A DNA stretch of 64,000 nucleotides from contig NC_018025.1 of the NCBI RefSeq assembly GCF_000266945.1, positions 6,390,001 through 6,454,000 on the forward strand, given 5' to 3'. The translations under genes and the position numbers were made by a program. The notes under the pieces were generated by a model that made no database searches, was not told the DNA's origin, and saw nothing but the letters and a program-made list of their open reading frames with translations. How positions within the stretch are numbered: position 1 is the stretch's first letter; each line of letters opens with the position of its first letter. Origin of the DNA: Desulfomonile tiedjei DSM 6799. Its GTDB lineage: Bacteria > Desulfobacterota > Desulfomonilia > Desulfomonilales > Desulfomonilaceae. Below are positions 1 to 9,781 of this stretch, piece after piece.

Positions 1-766
1 AACAGTTGGAAACAAGCTCGGTGAGGATTATTCCTACCGGTATTATGATTTCAAGACCGAATACTTGTTCTTTTAGATCCGTCTCCAGAGTGACCGGTCT
101 TCCTACCATGCGGAATGTGTTTACAAGATGATCCAGTAAACCTTTTATATATTCGTTCAACTTCAGTTTCTCTATATTTTGATTGTGATGCAATTGCTCA
201 TGCGCCAGAGCCATGGAACGTATGCGATTCTGCACTTCCTGAAACATGGCTAAATGCACTTCGTCTTTCACATACTTGGACTGCAGATTGATAAGGCTGA
301 TAATAATGGCAAGATTGTTTTTTACTCGATGATGGATTTCTCTCAAAAGGAATTCTTTTTCTCTCAAAGAAGCTTTTAGGCGATCCTGGGCGTTCTTAAC
401 TCTCAAAAGAGAGTTGACGCGAACTCGTAACTCAAGTAAATCCAGTGGCTTGCTTATGAAGTCATTTGCTCCTGCTTCGACCGCATGCAGTCTATCCTGT
501 TTGCTGTCCAGGACTGTCACCATGATCACCGGAACGTCGCCGAAATGAGTGTGTTTCCGAATGGCTGCGGCTGTCTGGAATCCGTCCATTTCCGGCATCA
601 TGGCATCGAGCAGTACCAAATCGATAGACTCGTCCAGTTTGCGGAGCGCCTCACTGCCGTTGGAGGCCTCCTCTGTCTCTAATCCGAGAGCTTCGAGCAT
701 GCTTTTCAGGAGCTCCACATTTTGGCGCTCGTCATCCACAACGAGAATACGATTCGGCCGCGGCAT
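1..766 (-). CDS. Response regulator / HisKA_2-type histidine kinase (3' end beyond window)
   Basis: The gene starts at ATG 766 after a GAGGGAG ribosome site and runs off the left edge after about 255 codons, so the ATPase end is missing. Residues 1-120 are a receiver domain with the acidic pair at 11-12, phospho-acceptor D54 in VLLDAMMP, and K106 in SKP. A short coiled linker leads into a HisKA_2-like dimerisation helix with [11 protein letters not shown] at 142-151, where H145 or H146 is the expected phospho-histidine. It is a cytoplasmic receiver-kinase hybrid without an obvious sensor domain. It lies downstream of the giant kinase on the same strand, separated by a repeat element, so the two could act in one phosphorelay (inference). 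The REC and HisKA_2 calls are firm; the signal is unknown. Confidence 0.9.
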   Translation of the reverse strand, partial: MPRPNRILVVDDERQNVELLKSMLEALGLETEEASNGSEALRKLDESIDLVLLDAMMPEMDGFQTAAAIRKHTHFGDVPVIMVTVLDSKQDRLHAVEAGANDFISKPLDLLELRVRVNSLLRVKNAQDRLKASLREKEFLLREIHHRVKNNLAIIISLINLQSKYVKDEVHLAMFQEVQNRIRSMALAHEQLHHNQNIEKLKLNEYIKGLLDHLVNTFRMVGRPVTLETDLKEQVFGLEIIIPVGIILTELVSNC

Positions 767-796
767 GGCTATTTTTCTCCCTCAATCTTGCGTGTG

Positions 797-961
797 ATAC
801 CAAAGTGCTTTCATAGAAGGAATATTGAGAAACCTGTTATTTGCCGGTCCCGGCAAATCTCCTTCGCTACGAAGGCCACGCCTTGGCGTGGCTGACTTCG
901 CTTCGGAGACGTGCCGGGACCGGATTTGCTAGACGTTACTTCTTTGAACGCACATTTGTAT
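797..961. repeat. Inverted-repeat (MITE-like) element, GC-core type
   Basis: The ends are inverted repeats: left ATACCAAAGTGCTTTCATAG, right (reverse complement) ATACAAATGTGCGTTCAAAG. The GC-rich core contains CCGGTCCCGGCA-type arms that pair across the element. The core is almost the reverse complement of the core at 11638-11779. It has no coding capacity. It sits between the two signalling genes, ending 8 bp before the stop of the large kinase. Confidence 0.75.
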
Positions 962-968
962 GAGTACG

Positions 969-3900
969 TCACAGTTTTCGATCTCTGTCGATGAGCCGTC
1001 TTATGGTGTCATAGAACTCTTCAACTTTAATGGGTTTTCGCAGATACTCGTTACAACCCGCCTCCAACGCCTTTTCCCTGTCACTGTCCATGGCATGAGC
1101 TGTCAAAGCGACAATAGGAACGAGTTGTGAGTGTTCTCTGATTATCTTGGTTGCCGTCAATCCATCCATTCCGGGCAAGCCCACGTCCATCAGGATCAAA
1201 TCCGCCCCCTCGGTTAAGAAGGCGGCCACCCCTTCTTCCGCTGTACTCTTGTGTATGACGCGATATGATTGTTTTTCGAGCAACTCCCGGATAAGACGCA
1301 CATTGGCCTCATTATCCTCCACAACAAGGACCGTCGCCTCGGATGGGTTATCCTGAATCCTGTCGTACGTTCGAACAAGCGAAGACGATGCCAAGTCACT
1401 GGAAGAACTGGGATCTGTAAAGACCTGGTCTACAGGAATACTAAAAACAAAGGTACTTCCCTGGTTAAAACCTGCGCTCTGCACGTGAATAGTGCCCCCA
1501 TGAAGTTCCACCAGTTCTCTGGTGAGAGCGAGCCCGAGTCCTGTACCTTTCTGCCGGGATTCAACAGGTGCATTCAACTGAACAAAGGGTTCGAATATTC
1601 GTTCTTGATCTTCCTGAAGGATGCCTATTCCGGTATCGGAAACGCTTATGCTTAAGGCATTAGGTTCCATTGATGCTTCAAGCTCGATTCTTCCTTCATC
1701 CGGCGTGAATTTGGCCGCGTTCGACAAGAGATTTACGACTATTTGTTTGAATTTCACTTCATCAGCTACGATCTTCACCCCGCGGAGGCTCTCGGGTATG
1801 TGAACAATTATATCCAAGTGTTTCCGAAGAGCCTTCTCCTTTATCATTATCGTGCAGTGCTTGAGGAGCTGTCCGATGTTCACCGGCTTGAGATCGAGTT
1901 CCATCTTTCCGGATTCGACTTTTGCCAGATCCAGGATGTTGTTTATCAGTTCGAGGAGATGATGGCCTCCAATTGAGATTTCGCGAACATATTGCAACTG
2001 CTTTTCCGTGAGTTTACCTCCCCATTGTTCATTGAGGAGTTGAGAAAATCCAATTATGGCATTGAGCGGGGTTCGCAATTCATGACTCATGTGAGCAAGG
2101 AACTCGCTCTTGGCACGGCTTGCCGATTCTGCTTGAATTTTTGCCCGATACAGCTCTTCCTGGGCACTCTGGCGAACTTCGATTTCGTGGGACAGATCCT
2201 TATTGGATTTCTCAAGTTCCGACGTGCGCTCTGCCACCAATTGCTCCATTCGTTCGTACAATCTCGCGTTTTCGATTGAAATGGCAGCCTGGGAAGAGAG
2301 CATCCTCAACGTCTCAAGTCGGTGTGGAGTAAATGCGTGACTGGAGAGATTATTCTCGAGATACAGCATACCGATGAGGCTCCCGTGGTGCAGGATAGGT
2401 ACGCACAAGACGGATTTGGGTTTCTTCTCCATTATATAGGGATCCGAGGTGAATGCTCCTTCACGGACAGGATCGTTCAAAACCAGGCTTTCACTGGTGC
2501 GCAGGACGTACATGACTACCGCGGAGCAGAGTTCGCATTTCTCTATTGGAGTAGGCTGCAGATCCTGGACGATCATCTGGCTGACACAAGCTTCGGCTTT
2601 TACTTCAAGACGATTTCCGGACCGGAAGATAAGAAATCCTTTTTCCGCCCCCGCAGTCTCAATAACTGTCTTCATCAGTTTTTCGACGAGCTTCTCGAGG
2701 AGAATTTCACCGGATATAACCTGGGAAGCTTTCATGATCCATGCAAGATCTAAATCCCTGTGGAAATCAGTACTCCCCGTTGAAGCAGAGTCCCGGGAGG
2801 TCACAACGATTTGCGACTCTGCCGGCCCTTCAAAAAACAGTCGGTATTTCGCTTCGAGTTGTTCCACTTTAGCAGCAGCCCCCCATTTTTTGTAGCAATA
2901 ATGAGCATCAACAATTTTCGTCCGGGCGAGATCGAGATTACTCCGGGATAAGTAAAATTTCCCTGCAAGTTCGTTGGCTAAAGCCTCTTCGTTCTGATAG
3001 GCATTTTCTCGCGCAAGGGTTATGGCTTGTTCATAGAGTTCGCCCGCCAATTCGTACTTACCCTTGATTCTTAATAGTTCCGCTTTAACCAGAATGTACT
3101 TATGGAGAAAATTCATAGGTGCGTGCTTTGCCCATTTGCGCAATTTTCTTTGATTCAGGTGCACTCTCCACAAATGAATTTTCTGCTTGGTTTTGTCGCA
3201 AACGGATAATCTGGCGAGCGAATCGTAGAAATTGAGGGTCGGAATCGCAGGCGTCCCAAGTATCCCGGACTCATGTTTTTGAGCCAGCATTACATTTTCA
3301 AGCGCTTTCGAATGTTCTTCAAAAATGTAACAGAGTGTTGCTTTATTCAGGTAAGTGACACACATTCCACTTCGGTCGTTTGCCTCCTGAAAAACTCGCA
3401 GCATAATATTTTCGTCAAAGACATCGCCTACCAAAGTGCATGGATCGGGCGATTTTCCCATAAGATTAAGAACTGTTTGATGGAAGATAAATAAAAGTCT
3501 CAAAGCGGATTCATGCTTGATTTTCCGTATAAGCTCACTATATTGGGTCATCTTTTCGTGCAATGCCGGCAATTCCCATCCAACGCGAAACCCCCCGGAA
3601 CAATACATGTAAGCGCAATGAGCCGCATCTTCCAGGCTGCCGTTTTCTATGCCTATACCAATAGCCTCCTGCAAAGTTCCGAGAAGTTTGGCGTAATGTT
3701 CCTTCCAGGGTTTGACAAAAAAATTCACTATCATGACAATGTTGACTCGGAGTTTCGCGGTATCAAAGCGTTCCGTCAGCCTCAAGGCGAGATTTCCGAG
3801 AGCGTAACCTTTGTTTATGTCTCCCAGAACTCCAATATACAAGAAGCCCAGAATAGCGTACGCAAGCACCGATTCACGAGAAATCCCGTACCGTATGGAT

Positions 3901-6698
3901 AGTTCCAGTGACTTCAGCGTAACCACCGGTGCAAACTCGGGATGGGCAGCGTACAGTGCCTTGCCCAGCTTGGACATTATCTTGAGAGCCGCGAGTTTCT
4001 TGCTGTCTGTCATGACCGGTAACGAGCCGAGCGAGTCGATATCCCTCTTCCTGAAGATAAAAAATCCTTTTGTGAGTGCCCAAAAGAGGTGAAGTCGGGA
4101 GGGCTTCCGAGGAATTCTCACCCCCAGCATTCGTAATACCGGGATTGCTGTTTGCACCGCCTCAATCATCTTATATTGGGCTGTCGATGCTTGAATCCGG
4201 ATTTCACATACTTTCGCTTTGTCCAAGATTTCCTGTGAATGTTCCAGGACCTTTTTACAGTAGAATTCCATGGTGACAAAGTTTCCGGTCAAATAGGCCG
4301 ACTCTGCCAACTGTCTGTAGAGTTCGAGAGCAAGGGATTCCCCATGAGGTAAAGGGTATTCTTTCAGGGCTCTTATTCCTGCTTGAAAGTATTTGAGCCC
4401 TGCCTCGAACGCCGCAGACGCATGAGCTTTCCTCCCGGCGAGCAGATTGAGTTCCGCCAGCAGCATCCGTTCATCTTTTTCTGTGATGAACTCAAGTCCC
4501 AAATTCAGTTGATCCACAATATTCAGGATCTTTTTGTCCCATTCCCGGCGAGGAGTCCCCTGCAACAAGAGTCGTCCCACAGTGGCATGGACGAATCTTT
4601 TTTCCTCATCGGGAATACATCCATAAGCTGCTTGCTGGACCCGATCGTGACAAAATCGGAATTCTGCAGTATCCACACGATCGACTCCGGCACGCAATAA
4701 AGAGAGACTCAGCTCGGGCTCCAACGGAAGCAATAGCCCTTCCTCAACTGCTTGGGAAAGGAATTCCTCTGTTTCAGATTCTTCCTTCTTCATTACGAGG
4801 GCAAGATCCTCAAGGCTGAAACGGCTTCCCAGGCATGCAGCCAATTTCAGGCACGCCTGAGTCTCCTCATTCAGGCGCTGAATCTTGTCTGCCATGAGTT
4901 CAACAATGTTGTCGGTAATATTACGAGATTGAATGTGAGATAAATCCCACTGCCATACGCCCTGGCGATGGTCAAAGATCAACAGTCCCGTCAGGTACAA
5001 TGACATGAGGAATTCGCCTACATGAAACGGATTGCCTCCTGTTTTCTTGAGTACAAGGTCTGCCAGTTGACCGACCGACTGTCCATTCGTGTTCAGCGCA
5101 TCTGCGCAGATGGCATTTACGGAATCAAGGTCCAGCGACTGCAATTTAATGAGCGGGATGTGCTCCGAACAGGTCTTGAGTCGATCGATAGTGGCATGCA
5201 ATGAATGTTGGGCATCTATTTCTTTGTCTCGAAAAGCCCCTATAAAAACGAGATGTCCTATATCCGAATCGGTCAAGATAAATTCCAGGAGACTCAGCGA
5301 TGCCGTATCTATCCATTGCAGATCGTCAAGAAAGAGTATTAACGGCTCTTCCTGTTCGCAGAAGACCTGGAAAAAACGAAAGAATGCCAGGTTGAACCGG
5401 TTTCGGAATTCCTGAGGCTCAGCGGGTGAAGGTGCAGGTTGAGAACCGATTACCAGCTCCAGCTCAGGGATGAGATCCGACAGAATTCCGGCATTCGGAC
5501 CGAGTGCCGAGAGCAGCTTCTCTCTGTATCTCTGGAGCTGCTGATCGTTCCCCATCAGAATGTGCTGCAGCATTGCAAGTGCAGCATCTTTTAATGCCGA
5601 ATAGGGGAAATTCCGAGAAAACTGCTCGCACTTTCCCCATGCAAAAAAACGTTCCGGCAAAGACTTGAACGTTTCCATCACCAGGGCAGTTTTGCCGATT
5701 CCGGGATCCCCTGCTACAAACCCGAAACGTTTGGTCCCCTGTTTGAATCCGGTGAGCAATCCGGCGAGTTCGGCTCTCTCACGATCTCGGCCATACAATT
5801 TTTGTGGAATACGCAACCGTTCCGGTCTGTCCGTGGAAGCAAGGGGGAAAGCTTCAATGCTACCGGATTCTTTTAATTGTTTCAGGCAGTTGTTTAAATC
5901 CCATTTAATGCCCCAGGCGCTCTGATATCTTTGATCAGGGTTTTTGGCAAGGAGTTTCATTATGATATCTGAGACGATTTGCGGAATTTCGGGGTTCACT
6001 TCAGCAGGCGATTCAGGCATTCGAGCTATTTGAGAGTGAATTATCTCGAGGGGATCCTGAGTATCGAAAGGTATTTTAGCGCACAGCAGCTCGTACAGAG
6101 TCATTCCCAAAGAATAGTAGTCAGTACGATAATCTGTGGCTAAAGCGGTTCTTCCCGTTTGTTCGGGAGACATATACTGAAGAGTTCCGGAAAATTTCGT
6201 ATCATGCGATGCTGCTTGTTCTCGCGAGAATGTCCCTGCGAGATCGAAATCGATCAGTTTTACAATGCCGGTTGCCGGATTCAGTACGATGTTGGAAGGG
6301 TTTACATCTTTGTGAATAATCTGTGCGGAGTGAATTTCACCCAGAATTCCAGCCAACTCCGAACCGATTCGAAGAATCTCCGGAACGGAGAAAAAATGGC
6401 TTTCGATTCGATCGAGGGAACTGCCGTAGCAATCTTCCAGAACCAGGACGGGTCCGCGACCGTGATCCTCGATGCCGTACGCTTTGATTACGCCTTCCAA
6501 ATTCAAAGATTCAAGTATTTTGTACTCTTTTTTGCGTCTGTCCGTCTCCTGAATCGAAGGCCGCTCATCCGTGAAGGTTTTCAGGATAACCGGTGTTCCA
6601 TCGCTGCCGCGAGTTGCTCGAACGACAAGCGATCTTGTCCCCCTGTATATGGTTTCAGTTATGAGGTAGCCTGGAAAAACCCGCATTGGAATACTCAT
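969..6698 (-). CDS. Trifunctional Ser/Thr kinase - AAA/TPR ATPase - GAF - histidine kinase - receiver protein
   Basis: A very large cytoplasmic signalling protein of about 1,910 residues. Domain order (numbering from TTG 6707): Ser/Thr kinase lobe at about 10-275 (K43 in ILK, HKDVNPSN 132-139, DFD at 153-155, APE-like SPEQ). A STAND/AAA module follows, with Walker A GDPGIGKT near 335 and Walker B LILFLDDLQWID, then a long helical TPR-like region. A GAF domain lies at about 1340-1500. HisKA carries HMSHELRTPLN, and HATPase carries NLLSNAAKFT and DTGIG. A C-terminal receiver runs from about 1788 to the end with LILMD as acceptor. The architecture matches the family annotated as trifunctional serine/threonine kinase/ATP-binding/sensor histidine kinase. 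The start is taken at ATG 6698; an in-frame TTG at 6707 is possible, and neither has a strong ribosome site. The DFG motif reads DFD and HRD reads HKD. The signal is unknown. Confidence 0.93.
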   Translation of the reverse strand: MSIPMRVFPGYLITETIYRGTRSLVVRATRGSDGTPVILKTFTDERPSIQETDRRKKEYKILESLNLEGVIKAYGIEDHGRGPVLVLEDCYGSSLDRIESHFFSVPEILRIGSELAGILGEIHSAQIIHKDVNPSNIVLNPATGIVKLIDFDLAGTFSREQAASHDTKFSGTLQYMSPEQTGRTALATDYRTDYYSLGMTLYELLCAKIPFDTQDPLEIIHSQIARMPESPAEVNPEIPQIVSDIIMKLLAKNPDQRYQSAWGIKWDLNNCLKQLKESGSIEAFPLASTDRPERLRIPQKLYGRDRERAELAGLLTGFKQGTKRFGFVAGDPGIGKTALVMETFKSLPERFFAWGKCEQFSRNFPYSALKDAALAMLQHILMGNDQQLQRYREKLLSALGPNAGILSDLIPELELVIGSQPAPSPAEPQEFRNRFNLAFFRFFQVFCEQEEPLILFLDDLQWIDTASLSLLEFILTDSDIGHLVFIGAFRDKEIDAQHSLHATIDRLKTCSEHIPLIKLQSLDLDSVNAICADALNTNGQSVGQLADLVLKKTGGNPFHVGEFLMSLYLTGLLIFDHRQGVWQWDLSHIQSRNITDNIVELMADKIQRLNEETQACLKLAACLGSRFSLEDLALVMKKEESETEEFLSQAVEEGLLLPLEPELSLSLLRAGVDRVDTAEFRFCHDRVQQAAYGCIPDEEKRFVHATVGRLLLQGTPRREWDKKILNIVDQLNLGLEFITEKDERMLLAELNLLAGRKAHASAAFEAGLKYFQAGIRALKEYPLPHGESLALELYRQLAESAYLTGNFVTMEFYCKKVLEHSQEILDKAKVCEIRIQASTAQYKMIEAVQTAIPVLRMLGVRIPRKPSRLHLFWALTKGFFIFRKRDIDSLGSLPVMTDSKKLAALKIMSKLGKALYAAHPEFAPVVTLKSLELSIRYGISRESVLAYAILGFLYIGVLGDINKGYALGNLALRLTERFDTAKLRVNIVMIVNFFVKPWKEHYAKLLGTLQEAIGIGIENGSLEDAAHCAYMYCSGGFRVGWELPALHEKMTQYSELIRKIKHESALRLLFIFHQTVLNLMGKSPDPCTLVGDVFDENIMLRVFQEANDRSGMCVTYLNKATLCYIFEEHSKALENVMLAQKHESGILGTPAIPTLNFYDSLARLSVCDKTKQKIHLWRVHLNQRKLRKWAKHAPMNFLHKYILVKAELLRIKGKYELAGELYEQAITLARENAYQNEEALANELAGKFYLSRSNLDLARTKIVDAHYCYKKWGAAAKVEQLEAKYRLFFEGPAESQIVVTSRDSASTGSTDFHRDLDLAWIMKASQVISGEILLEKLVEKLMKTVIETAGAEKGFLIFRSGNRLEVKAEACVSQMIVQDLQPTPIEKCELCSAVVMYVLRTSESLVLNDPVREGAFTSDPYIMEKKPKSVLCVPILHHGSLIGMLYLENNLSSHAFTPHRLETLRMLSSQAAISIENARLYERMEQLVAERTSELEKSNKDLSHEIEVRQSAQEELYRAKIQAESASRAKSEFLAHMSHELRTPLNAIIGFSQLLNEQWGGKLTEKQLQYVREISIGGHHLLELINNILDLAKVESGKMELDLKPVNIGQLLKHCTIMIKEKALRKHLDIIVHIPESLRGVKIVADEVKFKQIVVNLLSNAAKFTPDEGRIELEASMEPNALSISVSDTGIGILQEDQERIFEPFVQLNAPVESRQKGTGLGLALTRELVELHGGTIHVQSAGFNQGSTFVFSIPVDQVFTDPSSSSDLASSSLVRTYDRIQDNPSEATVLVVEDNEANVRLIRELLEKQSYRVIHKSTAEEGVAAFLTEGADLILMDVGLPGMDGLTATKIIREHSQLVPIVALTAHAMDSDREKALEAGCNEYLRKPIKVEEFYDTIRRLIDRDRKL

Positions 6699-7477
6699 GC
6701 CGCTCAAGCCAGCGCCATGCCTTCCGAAAAATATGGAGCTGTTAGAAACAAATCCCTATGAAAAAAGCACAATCTGTCACAGGACTTTACGCTAAACAAT
6801 TCATGCACACAAGAGAAAAGATCCTCTCAACTAACCTTTAGGTTATACGAATAACCGGCAAATTGCGGCTTGGATAGATGTCACAAAAAGCCCTTGCTTC
6901 CAATCGTCTTATTTCTTCGTAAAATACGGTTCTTGATGTGAGAATCTCCCGTTCATGCTCCCTGTTACCGTTTTGCATTCAGGATGCTAACTGCACTGAC
7001 CTGTGCTCGTCAGTGGTACCCCTGTGCCCGGGCCTGATGTCAGTCTTGGGTGCCACGGACCTGTCCTGTAAGTCCGTGGCACCGCCTCAATGAGGACTAT
7101 TTTGACTGCAAGTCCGCATGACATGGTTTGATGAGATATAGCCATTGCCAAGATAAATGACCGAAACTCAGCGCAGATGTTAGTCGAAAAATCTCCCCTT
7201 TATAGAAGGGGGGGGGTAGAGGGGATTTCCCCACGAATGACTGAAAGCATACAAACCGCGTCAAGATTCTCTTGACGGCCAAGTTGCCGAAAAGTATAGT
7301 GTCTGTTTACGGAGGAAGATCGCTGACACCTCCTTGGGGGATTCTCCTCGGTCGATTCGCCAATGCTGCAAGGCCCAAGTTCCCTCTCGAGAATCGGTGA
7401 GACGATTGCCGCTATTCTGGCTCACGCACTCTTGTTCGTGATTCCCCGAAACAGACTGTTCTCATGGAGGTCAGGAC
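6699..7477. other. Intergenic region with repeats, upstream of livK
   Basis: About 780 bp between divergent genes with no convincing ORF. It contains the perfect 12-bp-arm hairpin at 7049-7083 and a G-run/AGGGGATTT motif near 7208-7230, similar in style to short motifs at 12620-12660 and 12905-12925. The promoters of the giant kinase and of the liv operon must lie here, but no clear -35/-10 pair could be assigned. Confidence 0.6.
7049..7083. repeat. Hairpin with perfect 12-bp arms
   Basis: GGTGCCACGGAC pairs with GTCCGTGGCACC across an 11-nt loop. There is no T-run, so it is more likely a REP-type palindrome than a terminator. Confidence 0.6.
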
Positions 7478-8629
7478 GTGAAAGCACGCTCTACTGTGTT
7501 CTTCGTACTATTGGCGCTTTTGGCTGTGGGCTTCGGCGTTTATGGTACTACCATCGCAAACGCGGAAAAAGGTCTTGAAGGTGAAATCCCAATGGGCGCC
7601 GTTTGGTCGCTGACCGGAGATGCGGCTGTCTACGGATCGTCGCAGAAAAACGCTTCCATATTGGCGGTGGACGAAATAAACAAATCCGGCATGTTGGGCA
7701 CGGCCAAGATAAAACTGATCACTGAAGACGATCGCTCGACAAAGGAAGGCGCTATCGCCGCCTTTGACAATCTTATCAAGAAGAACAAGGTCATTGCCAT
7801 ATTGGGTCCTACCCTGTCGAATTCGGCAAAAGCCTCAAATCCCATTGCCCAGGAATCCAAAGTGATAGTCCTCGGAGTGTCGAATACGGCAGGGGGCATT
7901 GTCGAAATCGGCGACTTCATCTTCCGAGACAGTCTTCCTGAAAGCGCTGTCCAGCCGAATACTATCCAGATGACCATGGACAAGTTGGGCTACAAAAAAG
8001 TAGCCGTCATGTACGGTGATGATGACGTGTTCACCAAAGGCGGTTATGACGTGTTCAAGAAGGTGCTTGAAGAAAAAGGCATCCAGGTATTGACCACGGA
8101 AACATTCAAGAGGAAGGATACCGATTTTTCGGCTCAACTCACCAAAATTAAAGGTCTTAATCCGGAACAGATAATCGTCTCTGCGCTGGCGGAAGAAGCA
8201 GCAGGAATAATGACGCAAGGGCGACAGCTCGGCATTCCCGAATCGGTCCACTTCATAGGCGGGAATGGCTTCAATTCTCCTAAACTGGCGCAGCTTGCCG
8301 GCCCATTTGCAGAAGGTGCAATTTCCGGTGCTGCCTGGTTCATAGGTAATGACACGCCGGGAAACAAGGCTTTTGTGGAAGCCTACAAGGCGCGTTATGG
8401 TTCCAATCCGGACCAATTCGCTGCTCAGGCTTATGCCGGTGTTTACATACTCGCACACGCGATTAAAACAGCAGGTTCTGCCGATTCGAAGGCTGTCAGG
8501 GACGTCCTGGCAAAGATTAAGGATCTGGACACGGTTCTCGGAAAATTCTCCATGAATGAGAAACGGGACCCGGTACACTCTCCAGTCGTGCAGATCATCA
8601 AGAATGGAAAATTTGAATTATTCCAATAA
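7478..8629 (+). CDS. livK: Branched-chain amino-acid ABC transporter, periplasmic binding protein
   Basis: A periplasmic solute-binding protein of the Leu/Ile/Val (type I) family. It starts with GTG 7478 eight bases after a GGAGG site. Residues 1 to about 32 form a signal peptide (basic MKAR, then a long hydrophobic core). The mature part opens with the typical PMGAVWSLTGDAAVYG and carries the family motif of binding to an amino-acid backbone in two alpha/beta lobes. At 383 residues it is the usual length. It is the first gene of livK-H-M-G-F, all on the plus strand, so this copy has its complete cognate transporter. The ligand could be another amide or short acid rather than a branched-chain amino acid; sequence alone does not decide this. 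Confidence 0.92.
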   Translation: MKARSTVFFVLLALLAVGFGVYGTTIANAEKGLEGEIPMGAVWSLTGDAAVYGSSQKNASILAVDEINKSGMLGTAKIKLITEDDRSTKEGAIAAFDNLIKKNKVIAILGPTLSNSAKASNPIAQESKVIVLGVSNTAGGIVEIGDFIFRDSLPESAVQPNTIQMTMDKLGYKKVAVMYGDDDVFTKGGYDVFKKVLEEKGIQVLTTETFKRKDTDFSAQLTKIKGLNPEQIIVSALAEEAAGIMTQGRQLGIPESVHFIGGNGFNSPKLAQLAGPFAEGAISGAAWFIGNDTPGNKAFVEAYKARYGSNPDQFAAQAYAGVYILAHAIKTAGSADSKAVRDVLAKIKDLDTVLGKFSMNEKRDPVHSPVVQIIKNGKFELFQ

Positions 8630-8692
8630 TGGACACCCGGAAAGGGAGGGCGAGACATCACTCGCCTCCCCATTTCCGGTGAGGTTACCTGT

Positions 8693-9748
8693 ATGACCCA
8701 ACTGCCCCAGCAATTGATTAACGGTATATGGCAAGGAGCTGCTCTCGCTCTCTTTGCCATGGGATACACATTGGTTTTCGGTGTCCTGAATATTGTTAAT
8801 CTGGCTCACGGCGCGACGTTCATGTGGGGTGCATTCTTTGCATTTCTCTGTGTCACAAAGCTTAATTGGCCTCTCTGGGCAGCTATCCCGGTGGCAATGG
8901 TCGGGGCAGGGGTGCTCGCTGTATTGATCGATCGCCTCGCGTTCAAACCGCTTCGCTCTTTGACGGCAGGGGGGCTGGTTCTTTGGGGTGCGTTTATTCT
9001 GCTCATAGTGGGCATGGTGGGTGAGTGGGCTCACCCCGTGAAAATGGGAATAACCATAGTCGCTTCTGTGCTCATGGCTGTGGGTTTTGTGCAGGACTAT
9101 CGATCGATCAGACCTTTGCGGCAGCGTGAAGTCCCGCACCTGTCCCCGATGATCTCCTCCATTGGGGCCACGTTCATCCTTGTCAGCCTGGCCATTGGTG
9201 CATTTGGAGCACAGGTTTCGCGGTTTCCGCTCAATCTCTTTCCTGCCATGCCGTACCACATAACCAAAGATGCCGTTATCTCTCCCATACAGGCATTAGT
9301 GCTGGTGCTGTCATTGATCCTCATGCTGGTGCTCAATCTGTTACTGAAGCGTACCCAGATGGGAAGAGCGATAAGGGCCATAGCCTGGAACGAGCGTACC
9401 GCACGACTCCTGGGCATCAACGTTGATTTTGTGGTAGCCCAGACCTTCTTCATTTCAGGGGCTCTTGCCGGAGCGGCGGGAGTGCTCCTCGGGCTGGCAT
9501 TCAATCGCCTGGAGCCAACAATGGGCCACGAGGTGGAATTGGCCGGTCTCACGGTGATCATTGTGGGAGGTATGGGCAGCATAGGTGGCGCGGCTTTGGC
9601 CGCTTTTCTCGTGGGAATGATACGGGTTCTGAGTGTGGCTTATGTGGACAGCAGTTTCCGGGATGCGTTTGTTTTCGGATTGCTGATCCTTGTCCTTCTC
9701 GTACGTCCTAGCGGCATTTTCGGTCGTAGCAAAACCGTACGAGCTTAA
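8693..9748 (+). CDS. livH: Branched-chain amino-acid ABC transporter, permease LivH
   Basis: An integral inner-membrane permease of 351 residues with many hydrophobic segments. The start MTQLPQQLINGIWQGAALAL and the following YTLVFGVLNIVNLAHG are typical of LivH. The cytoplasmic coupling loop, ending RAIAWNERTARLLGINV, precedes a final helix set. It contains an extra hydrophobic stretch around residues 95-125 compared with shorter LivH proteins. It pairs with LivM to form the translocation pore. It lies 63 bp after livK, and the gap holds a ribosome site close to GGTGAGG. Confidence 0.93.
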   Translation: MTQLPQQLINGIWQGAALALFAMGYTLVFGVLNIVNLAHGATFMWGAFFAFLCVTKLNWPLWAAIPVAMVGAGVLAVLIDRLAFKPLRSLTAGGLVLWGAFILLIVGMVGEWAHPVKMGITIVASVLMAVGFVQDYRSIRPLRQREVPHLSPMISSIGATFILVSLAIGAFGAQVSRFPLNLFPAMPYHITKDAVISPIQALVLVLSLILMLVLNLLLKRTQMGRAIRAIAWNERTARLLGINVDFVVAQTFFISGALAGAAGVLLGLAFNRLEPTMGHEVELAGLTVIIVGGMGSIGGAALAAFLVGMIRVLSVAYVDSSFRDAFVFGLLILVLLVRPSGIFGRSKTVRA

Positions 9749-9781
9749 AAGGCGAAGTTCCAGGGCGGACACGTTAATCTT

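Noticed and set aside
8618-9259. 213-aa minus-strand ORF opposite livH
   Set aside because: Shadow of livH with random composition.
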